From assembly GCA_030278955.1 (NCBI GenBank), contig JAOANR010000014.1:36965453-37029452 (forward strand): 64,000 nucleotides of DNA, in the 5' to 3' direction. The notes beneath the pieces are model-generated. The model was given only the letters and a program-made list of their open reading frames with translations. It was not told the DNA's origin and searched no databases. The stretch comes from Hygrophila difformis (taxonomy: Eukaryota; Streptophyta; Magnoliopsida; Lamiales; Acanthaceae). Below, piece by piece: positions 43,101 to 53,774 of this stretch. Every line of letters begins with the position of its first letter. The first letter of the stretch is position 1. The translations under genes were made by a program, and so were the position numbers.

Positions 43101-43948
43101 GGTGAATGTTTGGAAATCAATTTTCCTTGTGAGCAAGCAACACATATATAATCATTATGTTGCAGCAACTTTTGTCCCTTTAGTGAATGGCCATGACTAT
43201 TTGTAATAATTCGCCTCATCATTGTAGAGCCAGGATGGCCTAGGCGATCATGCCATATCATATATTCATCATTAAGCCTATGGCTTCCAATAGACCTCTG
43301 GCCTATTTTGGGATGATATATATTAGTGGGACTCTGGCCATTAATAAACCTCTGGTTTATTTGGGGAATATTAGACATGTGGTCTAAGTGATAATTTTCA
43401 ATTGTATTTATCTTTGAAAAATACAATCCAGAAGACAGAGCTGGTAATTTTTCCAATATATATTTCTTACCATGAGTGGTATTTGTAATTAATAAATATT
43501 CGACATTCTCTGAAGTCGATGTCTCGAGATGATACCCATTTTCTCGGATATCTTTAAAACTTAATAAATTTCTTCGAGACTTGGGAGATAGGAGTGCATT
43601 TTTCACAATTAATTTTGTTCCCTTTGGGAAAATAAGGTTGGCTGTGCCAATTCCTTGTATAATATTTGCACTACCACATATTGTGTTTATATTTGTATCT
43701 CCCATTTTTAAATTGGAAAAATACCTTATGTCTTTTAGTATTGTGTGCGTTGAAGCACTATCAATAAGACATATATTATCACTTTTAAAATTTCCCATTT
43801 TGCTGGAATTAAAACAAGATATAATTAATATTAAAACAAGATTTAACATAAGTGAAATATTGCAATACAGAGACAATAAGATAGCACACATACAAAAGTA
43901 AAGACAGATACAGAAGTTCAAAGCGTAATAAAAATAATAATACAACAT
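40196..43948 (-). CDS. Copia-1 Pol polyprotein (PR-IN-RT-RNaseH)
   Basis: The frame is 1,250 residues, 1,200 if translation uses MGNFKSDN at residue 51. Protease has DSAST at residue 63. Integrase has a WHDRLGHPG...CVACSQGK zinc region (about 229-275) and D-D-E at GDICGP, IRLDNAGEY and GLAESL. Reverse transcriptase has GYKWVFVRKRN and YVDD near residue 917. RNase H ends with YEDNTACIAQ and RTKHISPKFF. PR-IN-RT-RH order defines Ty1/copia. An AT-hook-like motif (KRGRPPGSKDKNPRKKRG) lies near residue 610 between integrase and RT. The first 50 residues are strikingly hydrophobic and come from a T-rich stretch. That stretch ends in CCAG, like an intron end, so it may not be translated as shown. 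Confidence 0.94.
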   Translation of the reverse strand: MLYYYFYYALNFCICLYFCMCAILLSLYCNISLMLNLVLILIISCFNSSKMGNFKSDNICLIDSASTHTILKDIRYFSNLKMGDTNINTICGSANIIQGIGTANLIFPKGTKLIVKNALLSPKSRRNLLSFKDIRENGYHLETSTSENVEYLLITNTTHGKKYILEKLPALSSGLYFSKINTIENYHLDHMSNIPQINQRFINGQSPTNIYHPKIGQRSIGSHRLNDEYMIWHDRLGHPGSTMMRRIITNSHGHSLKGQKLLQHNDYICVACSQGKLISKHSPTKVGTESPSFLERIQGDICGPIDPPCGPFKYFMVLIDASTRWSNVSLLSSRNHAFAKLLAQIIKLRAQFPDYTIKNIRLDNAGEYSSQRFDEYCMSIGITVEHPVAHVHTQNGLAESLIKRLQLIARPLLMRSGLPLTAWGHAILHAAKLVRLRPTHYHEYSPIQLTFGHEPNISHLRIFGCVVYVPIAPPQRTKMGPQRRLGIYVGYESPSIIRYLEPLTGDLFTAKFKDCHFDESHFPTLGGDRNQPKKEKEINWKTPLDFFDPRTNDCELEVQRIVHLQNIANQLPDALCDPKRVTKSLIPAANVPIKINVPEGPITSAKDESTARLKRGRPPGSKDKNPRKKRGSQIIESDKITENIPEEKEALEEQVAPDEQELAAPEENELENNEISINFVTSRNVWNRDAIIIDNVFSYHIALDIINDDEDHEPNSVDECRKRKDWPKWKDAIQSELDSLARRNVFGPIVKTPENIKPVGYKWVFVRKRNDKNEIVRYKARLVAQGFSQRPGFDYDETYSPVMDGITFRYLISLAVHQNLEMRLMDVITAYLYGNLDTDIYMKIPYGLKMSETYESNPKHMYSIKLQKSLYGLKQSGRMWYNRLSESLVQEGYTNDPICPCIFIKKNGQGFVIIAVYVDDLNLIGTPEELQKAVEYLKMEFEIKDFGKTKSCLGLQIEYLNNGTFVHQTAYTQRVLKRFYMDKAHPLSTPMVVRSLDIKKDPFRPQEEGEQILGPEVPYLSAIGALMYLANCTRPDISFAVNLLARFSSSPTRRHWNGIKHIFRYLQGTIDLGLFYPNNSRHEIVGFADAGYLSDPHKAKSQTGYVFTCGGTAISWRSMKQTLTATSSNHAEILAIHEASRECVWLRYLMHHILKNCGIATEEKIPPTILYEDNTACIAQLKGGYIKGDRTKHISPKFFFTHDLQKNGEIDVQQIRSADNLADLFTKALPTVTFEKLVKNIGMRQLKNLN

Positions 43949-43953
43949 AACAA

Positions 43954-44973
43954 TTAAACCAAATCATTATATAAATCTTCAACTTGAAATTCTGGGATAT
44001 TGGGCATATTCTCCTCAGAATTCATTCTGTCAACATGGTTTGTTTCAACCACCCTTTTTCCTTTATCCCTCTGGGAATCTTGATAGAGTTTCACCCAATG
44101 ATCTCTGGTACGACAATTTTTGTACCAGTGCCCTTTTAGGCCGCATCTATCGCATTTTGCTTCTTCATAGTTCTGTTCTTGGACATCACCTCTGGTGTTG
44201 CCCTGATTCTGATTACGTGTGTCTGTCGTGGGCCTAATGTAAACATTGTTGCGGAAATGTTTTTTCCCACGGCCTCGGTTATACCCACGACCACGAGGTC
44301 TCTGACCCCGGCCACGACTACGGCCACGACCACGGCTGGAAGATTCAGTCACATGTGCCTCTGGCAATGGACTACTGCCAATTGGCCTCATTTCATGATT
44401 TTTTAATAATAAATCATTATTCTTTTCAGCCAATAACAAAAACGTAATCAGATCAGAATATTCAGTGAAACCCTGTGCTCGGTATGTTTGCTGTAACACC
44501 GTATTGGAGGGGTGGAATGTAGAGAATGTCTTCTCTAGCATTTGTTTATCAGTAATTGTCTCACCACACAGTCTTAATTGTGATACGATATTAAACAGAG
44601 CAGAATTGTAATCATTTACTGATTTAAAATCCTGGAATCGTAAGTGTGACCAGTCATACTGGGCTCGAGGGAGATTAATTGATCTTAAATGATCATATCT
44701 TTTTTCCAAATTCTCCCAGAGTTCAATTGGGTCTTTGACCGTTAAATACTGTGTTTTCAATCCCTCATCAAGGTGATGGCGGATGAAAATCATAGCTTTC
44801 GCACGGTCTTGGTTTGAAGCCTGATTATCTTTTTCAATTATTTTTTCAAGACCCATTGATTCCAAATGGATTTCAACATCCATTTTCCAAGATAGATAAT
44901 TATCTCCAGATACCATCAGTGGTCTGAAATCCTGCTTTGTCAGGTTAGCCATAATAAAATTATTGAAATACAA
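43954..44973 (-). CDS. Copia-1 Gag
   Basis: The 339-residue frame more likely starts at Met8 (MANLTKQDF, 44952). It has a UBN2-type capsid region (SWKMDVEIHLESMGL to LLLAEKNNDLLLKN), an Arg/Gly-rich stretch (RGRGRSRGRG, RGRGYNRGRG) and a CCHC knuckle CDRCGLKGHWYKNC near residue 275. It stops with TAA five bases before the pol ATG, and pol is in another frame. Pol therefore needs reinitiation, frameshifting or splicing. Confidence 0.93.
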   Translation of the reverse strand: MYFNNFIMANLTKQDFRPLMVSGDNYLSWKMDVEIHLESMGLEKIIEKDNQASNQDRAKAMIFIRHHLDEGLKTQYLTVKDPIELWENLEKRYDHLRSINLPRAQYDWSHLRFQDFKSVNDYNSALFNIVSQLRLCGETITDKQMLEKTFSTFHPSNTVLQQTYRAQGFTEYSDLITFLLLAEKNNDLLLKNHEMRPIGSSPLPEAHVTESSSRGRGRSRGRGQRPRGRGYNRGRGKKHFRNNVYIRPTTDTRNQNQGNTRGDVQEQNYEEAKCDRCGLKGHWYKNCRTRDHWVKLYQDSQRDKGKRVVETNHVDRMNSEENMPNIPEFQVEDLYNDLV

Positions 44974-45009
44974 AATATTACCTCAAAGAAATTCCGGCAG
45001 AGCTCCGTT

Positions 45010-45029
45010 CGTAGCTCGTGCTGATAACG
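45010..45029 (-). other. Copia-1 presumed primer-binding region
   Basis: Next to the 5' LTR the minus strand reads CGTTATCAGCACGAGC. This is not the iMet complement seen in the other three elements. I cannot assign the tRNA. Confidence 0.5.
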
Positions 45030-45301
45030 TGTTGTATAAAATTAATTATGTAGTAGTATATGAGTATATGTAAAAGAATAGATATTATACTATTAAGAAT
45101 TATTGTAAGAACAGAGAAATTGAAAATGAACGAGTGATGAAGATGTGTGTGAAAAATGATGCAGAACCGAGAGTTGGAGGAAGAAAGTTTCTATCTGATC
45201 ACAAATTATAATTCACATACCCTTTATATAGGCAATTGTGACTTATTAAAATCAATTAAAGATGGTAGTTAGCACGTGCCGCCAACTACCATTCCATAAC
45301 A
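45030..45301 (-). repeat. Copia-1 5' LTR
   Basis: 272 bp, identical by eye to 39792-40063. The TATA box CCTATATAAAGG is near 45223 and a G-box near 45274 (minus strand). Confidence 0.95.
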
Positions 45302-45352
45302 GGAATTTCTTATATCATATATATATAAGTATGAATGAATGGCCTTTTGCCA

Positions 45353-46982
45353 CCTGAAATGACCAATTTGCCCTTGGAATTTTCTTATATTACTACAAAT
45401 ACCAGCCCTTCATTAATTATTACTGTATTCATTATTTTGTAAAGTATGTCTGTGAGTTTGTCATCTCTGTCTTCTATCTTAGTATTTTAAGTGGCAGTGA
45501 TTCATGTTGATAACTTTTGTCTTCGAATACGTACAATTTACAGGTTTCACTAGGATAGGATGTTTTAGGAATGAAAATCAAAGAAGTTACATTCATAGTT
45601 CACAGTAGCTAGCTACTTGTTAGCTGCTGTCTCTCAAAGTGCTGGCTGCAGGCATAAGTTCGATCAAATATTACTACGTGTTGTAAAACATTTGACCAAT
45701 GGGTTAATTTAATTATACTCGAATACTAGATACCGAACACAGATAATTATTAAGGGAAAGAGCAAGTCCATTTTCTCCATTTTACGCTACTCCTTTGTTA
45801 AACAACAAAAACTGAATTGGTGTGAAAATTTGTTTAATTGAAATGAATACTTTGAAACAAAGAGGGTTTCTAAATTGTTGAACTAACGATTTCATGGTTT
45901 GTTGCTTAAAAAAACATATTTTTATTAATTGATAGTATATTTGTTTTGGTAAGTAGATTGTTTCCCATTTTGCATTTTCAAACTACTATGGACTATGGAC
46001 TAAATTGAACAAAATGTTATAGACTAAAATTATAGTATTTTCAAAATTAACAGATAATCAAAACATAATTATATTTAAAATTTATTTAAAAAAGCAAATA
46101 TTAATTCATAAAAACTAATCAAAAATATAAATTACTTTATAAAATATAAGTTTTAAATGATAAAAAGATAAGAGATGCAATTATTTTTTTGATTGGAATC
46201 CTATTCATATGCATCATTTTAAATACGGAGTACAGCCTCAACACTTACTCACTCAAACAATTCAAATTGCATGCTGTCTCATAACATCATCCTTTTTAGC
46301 ATTCATTTCAGACGAGGGGCATCGCCCGTCTATTACGAACACTAGTATATATATATATATGTATATAAAAGGCGCATGCATGGCCGTAAATTTAGACCAA
46401 TTATCCCTAATTTGGTTTAATGATTTTTTTTTTGGTAAACATGGTCTAATGCTTTCATACAAGAGTATGCAAAAACTAAATGATTTATTTATTTTATTAA
46501 ATAATGATATATACAATTACTACCACCACTCTTTTAAGAAGAAATTAATGGTCGTTGGTGATTTGATTAACGTAACGACTTAATGATGGCTTCAACTTTA
46601 AAGAATTTACTACTCTATTTGCTTTTCTTCTTTTTTCTATTATTTTTTTTTTATAACTCCGATGTTGATTTCAAGCAAAATTCAGCTTTGAACAAGGGAT
46701 TTTCGACATATTGTATTCTTAAAATTTTGAATTCAATGGTGATGGAACACACCTATAAAGTGGTCCGTGCCCAGGGATCGTTATTGGATGCCAACACATA
46801 CATACATGGTATTATAATATATCTACTAGAATGGTTACGAAAATTACATTTCCAAAGCAGATCTGCAACAACATCTGATTGGAAACTTGGTTCTTTTCGT
46901 CTATGTCCGTAGATTTGCAATATGCAACCATGAACAATCTCCCAAGCACACGAACGGGCGCACGTACGGATCTCCCTCCTTA
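45353..46982. repeat. 1.63-kb tandem duplication, unit 1
   Basis: It begins CCTGAAATGACCAATTTG and repeats from 46983. Its end (46741-46981) is the first ~240 bp of the Copia-2 LTR, cut off at CTCCCTCCTT and joined to the start of unit 2. Open frames inside are AT-rich and look non-coding. Confidence 0.93.
46300..46345 (+). mobile_element. Putative Helitron 3' end (duplicated at 47975)
   Basis: Hairpin-forming GACGAGGGGCATCGCCCGTC is followed by TATTACGAACA and CTAG, then T, the terminal pattern of plant Helitrons. The 5' end was not found. The same end occurs in duplication unit 2 at 47930-47975. Confidence 0.45.
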
Positions 46983-48606
46983 CCTGAAATGACCAATTTG
47001 CCCTTGGAATTTTCTTATATTACTACAAATACCAGCCCTTCATTAATTATTACTGTATTCATTATTTTGTAAAGTATGTCTGTGAGTTTGTCATCTCTGT
47101 CTTCTATCTTAGTATTTTAAGTGGCAGTGATTCATGTTGATAACTTTTGTCTTCGAATACGTACAATTTACAGGTTTCACTAGGATAGGATGTTTTAGGA
47201 ATGAAAATCAAAGAAGTTACATTCATAGTTCACAGTAGCTAGCTACTTGTTAGCTGCTGTCTCTCAAAGTGCTGGCTGCAGGCATAAGTTCGATCAAATA
47301 TTACTACGTGTTGTAAAACATTTGACCAATGGGTTAATTTAATTATACTCGAATACTAGATACCGAACACAGATAATTATTAAGGGAAAGAGCAAGTCCA
47401 TTTTCTCCATTTTACGCTACTCCTTTGTTAAACAACAAAAACTGAATTGGTGTGAAAATTTGTTTAATTGAAATGAATACTTTGAAACAAAGAGGGTTTC
47501 TAAATTGTTGAACTAACGATTTCATGGTTTGTTGCTTAAAAAAACATATTTTTATTAATTGATAGTATATTTGTTTTGGTAAGTAGATTGTTTCCCATTT
47601 TGCATTTTCAAACTACTATGGACTATGGACTAAATTGAACAAAATGTTATAGACTAAAATTATAGTATTTTCAAAATTAACAGATAATCAAAACATAATT
47701 ATATTTAAAATTTATTTAAAAAAGCAAATATTAATTCATAAAAACTAATCAAAAATATAAATTACTTTATAAAATATAAGTTTTAAATGATAAAAAGATA
47801 AGAGATGCAATTATTTTTTTGATTGGAATCCTATTCATATGCATCATTTTAAATACGGAGTACAGCCTCAACACTTACTCACTCAAACAATTCAAATTGC
47901 ATGCTGTCTCATAACATCATCCTTTTTAGCATTCATTTCAGACGAGGGGCATCGCCCGTCTATTACGAACACTAGTATATATATATATATATATAAGGCG
48001 CATGCATGGCCGTAAATTTAGACCAATTATCCCTAATTTGGTTTAATGATTTTTTTTTTGGTAAACATGGTCTAATGCTTTCATACAAGAGTATGCAAAA
48101 ACTAAATGATTTATTTATTTTATTAAATAATGATATATACAATTACTACTACCACTCTTTTAAGAAGAAATTAATGGTCGTTGGTGATTTGATTAACGTA
48201 ACGACTTAATGATGGCTTCAACTTTAAAGAATTTACTACTCTATTTGCTTTTCTTCTTTTTTCTATTATTTTTTTTTATAACTCCGATGTTGATTTCAAG
48301 CAAAATTCAGCTTTGAACAAGGGATTTTCGACATATTGTATTCTTAAAATTTTGAATTCAATGGTGATGGAACACACCTATAAAGTGGTCCGTGCCCAGG
48401 GATCGTTATTGGATGCCAACACATACATACATGGTATTATAATATATCTACTAGAATGGTTACGAAAATTACATTTCCAAAGCAGATCTGCAACAACATC
48501 TGATAGGAAACTTGGTTCTTTTCGTCTATGTCCGTAGATCTGCAATATGCAACCACGAACAATCTCCCAAGCACACGAACGGGCGCACGTACGGATCTCC
48601 CTCCTT
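46983..48606. repeat. 1.63-kb tandem duplication, unit 2 (contiguous with Copia-2)
   Basis: Near-identical to unit 1. Differences include a shorter TA run near 47980 and single bases such as ACCACC/ACTACC and TTTGCAATATG/TCTGCAATATG. Unit 2 runs without a break into the rest of the Copia-2 LTR, so it keeps the original junction. Confidence 0.93.
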
Positions 48607-49765
48607 GCACACGAACGGATTCAACTCTAGGAATCTTCCAGACTGTTCCCGACCCCGTACGAACTCCGGATGGACAGAGATCTATCGAACGGATGGAGAG
48701 AAAAACTTGATCTCCAAGAAACCCTCTTGGCCGCCCCCTCTCTCTTATTGGAAGAGAATTATGATTGTGTTATTCTGGTGGCTAGGTTTCTGGAGACTTA
48801 TTTATAGACTCTCCTAGTTGGTCCTTGGGCCAGACTGGGGATCCACTAGAAGGTATCAGACTCAGGTTCCTTTACAGACTCAAATTCTTATGTTCAGCCC
48901 AGAACATAATTTGGCCTATAAAACATTAATTAATTCCACTAAATAATTAATGTTTCACTCCCCGCCTGATCCAGATTGAATCTGGGCTTCTATTAGACTC
49001 AATTTATTCCCTATGTTTAAGATATCGCACGTCCATTAATTAATTAAAATTAAAACTTCTAAAAATTTTAATTAATTAATCTCTTTTAATCCTTAAGTAG
49101 TACCACTCAAACTTCATCATTGTACGGATTAAATCCACCTGCAGGGTTCATACAATGATCCTTATTGAGCTCCTTAAGGGGACGTCATCAACCCGGATAA
49201 CCAGGACACAGTGCCCTAGTGAGAATAAATAGACACCATGCAAATAATGTTGGCGCCCAAAATACGAAGCATATTAAATCAACTAGGATTCTCACTCATG
49301 GTAAATCAAAGCGACCAACAAATATTCCATGTGTCAGATTTATCTCTACTAGGGTTAAGAATCAATCAGAGTCGCCGAGATCTTGATTCTTCTTATGCCA
49401 GAATAGAAGAATGCATCTCAACTGTGATCCTTTCAATGCGACGCAACGCACTACTGCAAACTAATAGTCAAGATAAAATAATTACAAGTTTCCAGTACAA
49501 CATAAACCAATAGTTATGTCCAAACTATCTCAGTTGTGAATACTGTTTCTATCTTATAAGGAACCGACAACATGATCTTCTGTGTGACTCCTAACACACC
49601 ATGTTGTCTACAATATTAGATAATTGGACACACTTGCAATTATATAGAAAACATACAAGCATCCATACAAAAGCAACAATGTGAATAACCATTTATTTCA
49701 GTCAATATAGAAATCGAATAAATACAAAAGTGCACTAAAAGTTTGCTTTACTGTATACTCTATCA
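48365..49765 (-). repeat. Copia-2 3' LTR
   Basis: TGATGGAACACACC...CTCTATCA. It contains a plus-strand (antisense) open frame of 91 codons at 49238-49513 that is also open in the other LTR. Confidence 0.94.
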
Positions 49766-49776
49766 ATCTCCCACTT
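49766..49776 (-). other. Copia-2 polypurine tract
   Basis: Minus-strand AAGTGGGAGAT directly before the 3' LTR. Confidence 0.8.
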
Positions 49777-49832
49777 ATAGTAAAGCTAAACTTTTAGTAT
49801 ACACAAACATGTCTCCCACTTATACTTAAAGT

Positions 49833-52800
49833 CTAGCTAGCTGCAAGATATCGTAAACCAAGACCCTCTACATATTTCTCGAAGATCTTTATTGCCAGAG
49901 TCTTCGTGAAAGGGTCTGCCAAGTTGTCCAACGACGCAATCTTTGTCACAGCCACGTCTCCTCGCCTTATGATGTCTCGTATGATGTGGTACTTTCTTTC
50001 TATGTGTTTACTAGCTTTATGAGCTCTAGGTTCTTTTCAGTTTGCCACTGCACCAGCGTTATCAAAATAGATAATGATACGCTCAGGCATACTCTCAGGA
50101 ACCCCCAAGTCATACAAGAAGCTCTTGAGCCACACAGCATCCTTTGCTGCCTCAGAGGCCGCAACATATTCGGCTTCCATGGTAGAATCTGCGATGCATT
50201 TCTGCTTTATGCTCCTCCATGAGATTGCTCCACCTCCCAAGGTAAACACATATCCCGAGGTTGACTTCCTCTCATCTCGATCAGCTTGAAAATCTGAATC
50301 TGTGTAACCCAAAGGACTTAGATTGCTTGACTGGTAAACTAGCATATAATCCCGAGTTCTTCTCAGATACTTGAGAATATGCATCACCGCAATCCAATGT
50401 CCTTGCCCAGGGTTAGACTGATATCTTGCCACCATGCCAACTGCATAGCAGATATCAGGCCTCATGCACAGCATGGCATACATAAGGCTTCCTACTGCCG
50501 AGGCATAAGGAACCTTAGCCATCTCCTCTGTCTCCTTTTGTGTCTTGGGACACATTTCTTTAGATAGAGGAACTCCATGTCTGAAAGGTAAGAATCCTTT
50601 CTTGGAGTTTTGCATGCTGAATCGAGCAATCACAGTGTCAATGTAGGCTGCTTGAGAAAGGCACAACACTCTCTTTTTCCGATCACGAATGACCTTCATT
50701 CCTAGAATGTACGATGCTTCCCCCATGTCTTTCATTTGAAATTGCTCAGAAAGCCATACCTTTACGTCTGATAATACCTTGACATTGTTTCCAATGAGAA
50801 GTATATCATCTACATATAGTACTAAGAATACCACCACATTTCCGTTGCACCTCTTGTACACACAACTCTCATTTGGACATTGATCAAATCCATAGAAATT
50901 GATCACTTCGTCAAAACGAATGTTCCAAGACCTTGAAGCTTGTTTAAGTCCATATAAAGACTTCTTTAGCTTCCATACACGATGCTCTTGGCCTTTCTTC
51001 ACATAACCTTCAGGTTGCTACACATAGATGTCTTCATCCAGATTCCCGTTAAGAAAAGCTGTCTTTACATCCATTTTCCAAACCTCATAGTCCATGTGAC
51101 TAGCTATGGATAAGAGTATCAGGATTGACTTTAGCATGGCTACTGGTGAGAAAGTTTCATCATAATCGATGCCCTCTTTCTGAGTGAAACCCTTTGCCAC
51201 CAACCGTGCATTGAAGGTAGTGACCTTCCCGTCAGGTCCCCTCTTTCTCCTAAAGACCCATTTGCACCCAATGGCCTTTTTGTCATTGGGAAGGTCTTTA
51301 AGGTCATAACATCCATAGTATGCATGGATTCAATCTCAGAATCCATGGCATTTTGCCAAGCTTCTGCATCGACATCCTGGATCGCCTCTTTGTAGGTCCA
51401 AGGATCCGGTTCTTGTTCGTCACTGGGAACTGAGTCTGAAGACTCTCCCACCAACAAGAAACGACTGGGTAAGCGAGTTACCCTCCCACTACGTCGAGGC
51501 GATTCATGTGTGGTGGCATCAGTGTCAACACGTTGTGCAGTATTTTGTGGTATATCTTCTTGTACACTCGGTATGCTATTGTCTCCTCTTAGCTTGAGAA
51601 TAATCTCACTCTTGGATTTATGCTCACTCACATAGTCTTCCTCTAGGAACCGGGCATTGGTGCTAACCACTACCTTATGATCCGAAGGACTATAAAAAAT
51701 AACCCCCTCTCGTTCCTTTGGGGTATCCTACAAACAGCCGCACTTCCATCCTAGGTGCCAATTTATCAGCTTCCCTGTCCAACACATGTGCTGGGCAACC
51801 CCAAATCCGAATGTGGTTCATACTGGGCTTTCGCCCGGACCACAATTCCATTGGAGTCTTTGGAACTGATTTAGAAGGCACGAAGTTCAGTATGTATGCT
51901 GCTGTTTCCAAGGGATATCCCCAAAACGAGATAGGTAGGGAGGCATAGCTCATCATCGATCTCACCATATCTAACAAAGTCATATTCCTTCTCTCAGCTA
52001 CACCATTCTGTTGCGGAGTACCACGTGCAGTCAACTGGGATCTCATCCCACTTTCTAACAAGTATTGCCTAAATTCAGCGCTAAGGTATTCGCCACCACG
52101 ATCAGACCGCAGTGACTTGATACTCTTCCCTTGACGGTTCTCCACTTCTGCCTTAAATTATTTGAACTTGTCAAAGCATTCAGACTTGCGGCGCATCAAG
52201 TATATGTATCCATATCTCGAGTAATCATCAATAAAAGTGACAAAATACTCGAAACCACCCCTAGCTTGACTTGACATAGGCCCACATACGTAAGAGTGAA
52301 TCAATTCTAACACATCATCGGCCCTATTACCTTGGACCTTATAAGGCCTTGAGGTCATCTTGCCTTCCAGGCAGGATTCGCAGACTGCGAATGGTTCCAC
52401 TTGGAGAGAGCCCATAAAACCACTACTTACCAGTCTTTGGATCCTCCTTAAATTGACATGACCAAGTCTACAGTTGCACAAATATGTTTGATTCATTTTA
52501 GAAGGTTCATTTCTCTTTAATGATGTAGATGCGTGAACTTGAGTTTCAGTTTGTTGTGCACAAGTAATAGAATAAAGATCGTTTTCCATTGTGCCAGAAC
52601 AGATAACACTGTTGTTTCTCATAATAATAAGAGAATCTTCATTTAAAACAACTGAATATCCATCCTTATAAAGTTTTGAAACTGAAATTAAATTCTTTCG
52701 AAAACTAGGCACATATAAAACGTTCTTCAAAACTAAAACAGAATCAGAAAAAGATAAGTGCACATCTCCCACTGCAACCACCGCCACTCGCGATGCATTT

Positions 52801-53774
52801 CCCAAGCGAATGGTAACCTTGCCCTCACTCAGCTGCCTTGTATGCAGAAAGCCCTGCAAAGTACAACAAACATGATCAGTGGCTCTAGTATCTACTACCC
52901 ATGAACTTGTAGAACTAACCGCAAAGCATGTTTCGACAACTAATACTAGAGGCGTACCATTTTTACTCTTTAGGAGAGGACAATCAGCTTTCCAGTGTCC
53001 CGTCTTACCGCACTTGAAGCACTTTCCTTTCGGTTTCTTCACGCCACCAGAAGGCGCAACCGACTTGCTCCCACTGCTTCCAGCATTTCCACTGCTCTTT
53101 TTCTTAATGGGCTTTTTCTTCTTCCCGCCCTTAGACGAAGAAGGTCCAGCCTGTACAGAAACCAGAGCCTGTGGAGTACTTCCCATAAGACCTTCTGCCG
53201 CAACCAAGTCTTCTAGAAGCTCAGCTAGTGTATAGTTCCTCTTAGTGAGGATGGTATTTAGGCGAAAGTTATCATAGGACTTTGGGAGTGAGTGCAGGAT
53301 AATATCGATCTTGGTGTCACCATCAATACTACCCTCGAGCAGCTCTATCTCATTCAAATTTTCCATTATCTTGAGAACATGCTCACGCACTGACCCTCCC
53401 TCTGGCATAGAAGAAGACATAATCTTCCTCATTACCTCAAACCTCGCAGACCTGTCTGACTCACCAAAAAGCTCCTTGAGACTCAACATTATCTCAGCAG
53501 CAGTAGGCATACCTTGATGTTGCTGTTGCAATACGTTGGTCATAGAGGCCAATATATAGCAACAAGCCATCTCATTTGCCTTATGCCACTTCCGATGAGC
53601 CTCCCTTTGCTCTTGGGTGGAACTATCAGTCAGGGTCGCCGGAGCAGGAGTAGTGAGCACAAATTTGTACTCTTCAGGGACAAGGACAATATCCATATTT
53701 CGTTTCCAGTCCAAGTAGTTTGGACTGGTCAATTTGTTTTGATTGAGAATAGTCATAAGTGTATTGAACGACAT
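49833..53774 (-). pseudogene. Copia-2 gag-pol, broken
   Basis: The true start is probably 53774 (MSFNTLMTIL); an upstream ATG at 53873 adds a hydrophobic leader. The CCHC knuckle is CFKCGKTGHWKADC. The protease motif reads DTRATDH where D-S/T-G-A is expected, so the catalytic Gly is lost. Integrase pieces follow ([36 protein letters not shown]), then RT (YVDDILLIG) and RNase H up to YLAAS at 49833. Breaks: TAA near 52155, frame changes near 51690 and 51300, a stop near 51018 and TGA near 50037. It cannot make a working polyprotein. Confidence 0.92.

Larger units (their letters stand above)
39792..45301 (-). mobile_element. Copia-1: apparently intact Ale-like LTR retrotransposon
   Basis: The 5,510-bp element has target duplications ggaat (39787-39791 and 45302-45306). 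LTRs are 272 bp each (39792-40063 and 45030-45301), and I find no difference between them. Gag and pol are both open. Identical LTRs and open frames mean a very recent, possibly active insertion. Lineage is assigned from Gag (AMIFIRHHLDEGLKTQYLTV) and short LTRs and is tentative. Confidence 0.94.

Noticed and set aside
43800..43948. Transmembrane segment at the start of Copia-1 Pol
   Set aside because: Hydrophobicity follows from T-rich DNA; copia Pol proteins are not known to have such an anchor.
46209..46583. 124-codon frame, and its shorter copy at 48006-48209
   Set aside because: AT-rich, low complexity, shortened between the two near-identical duplicate units, no motif.
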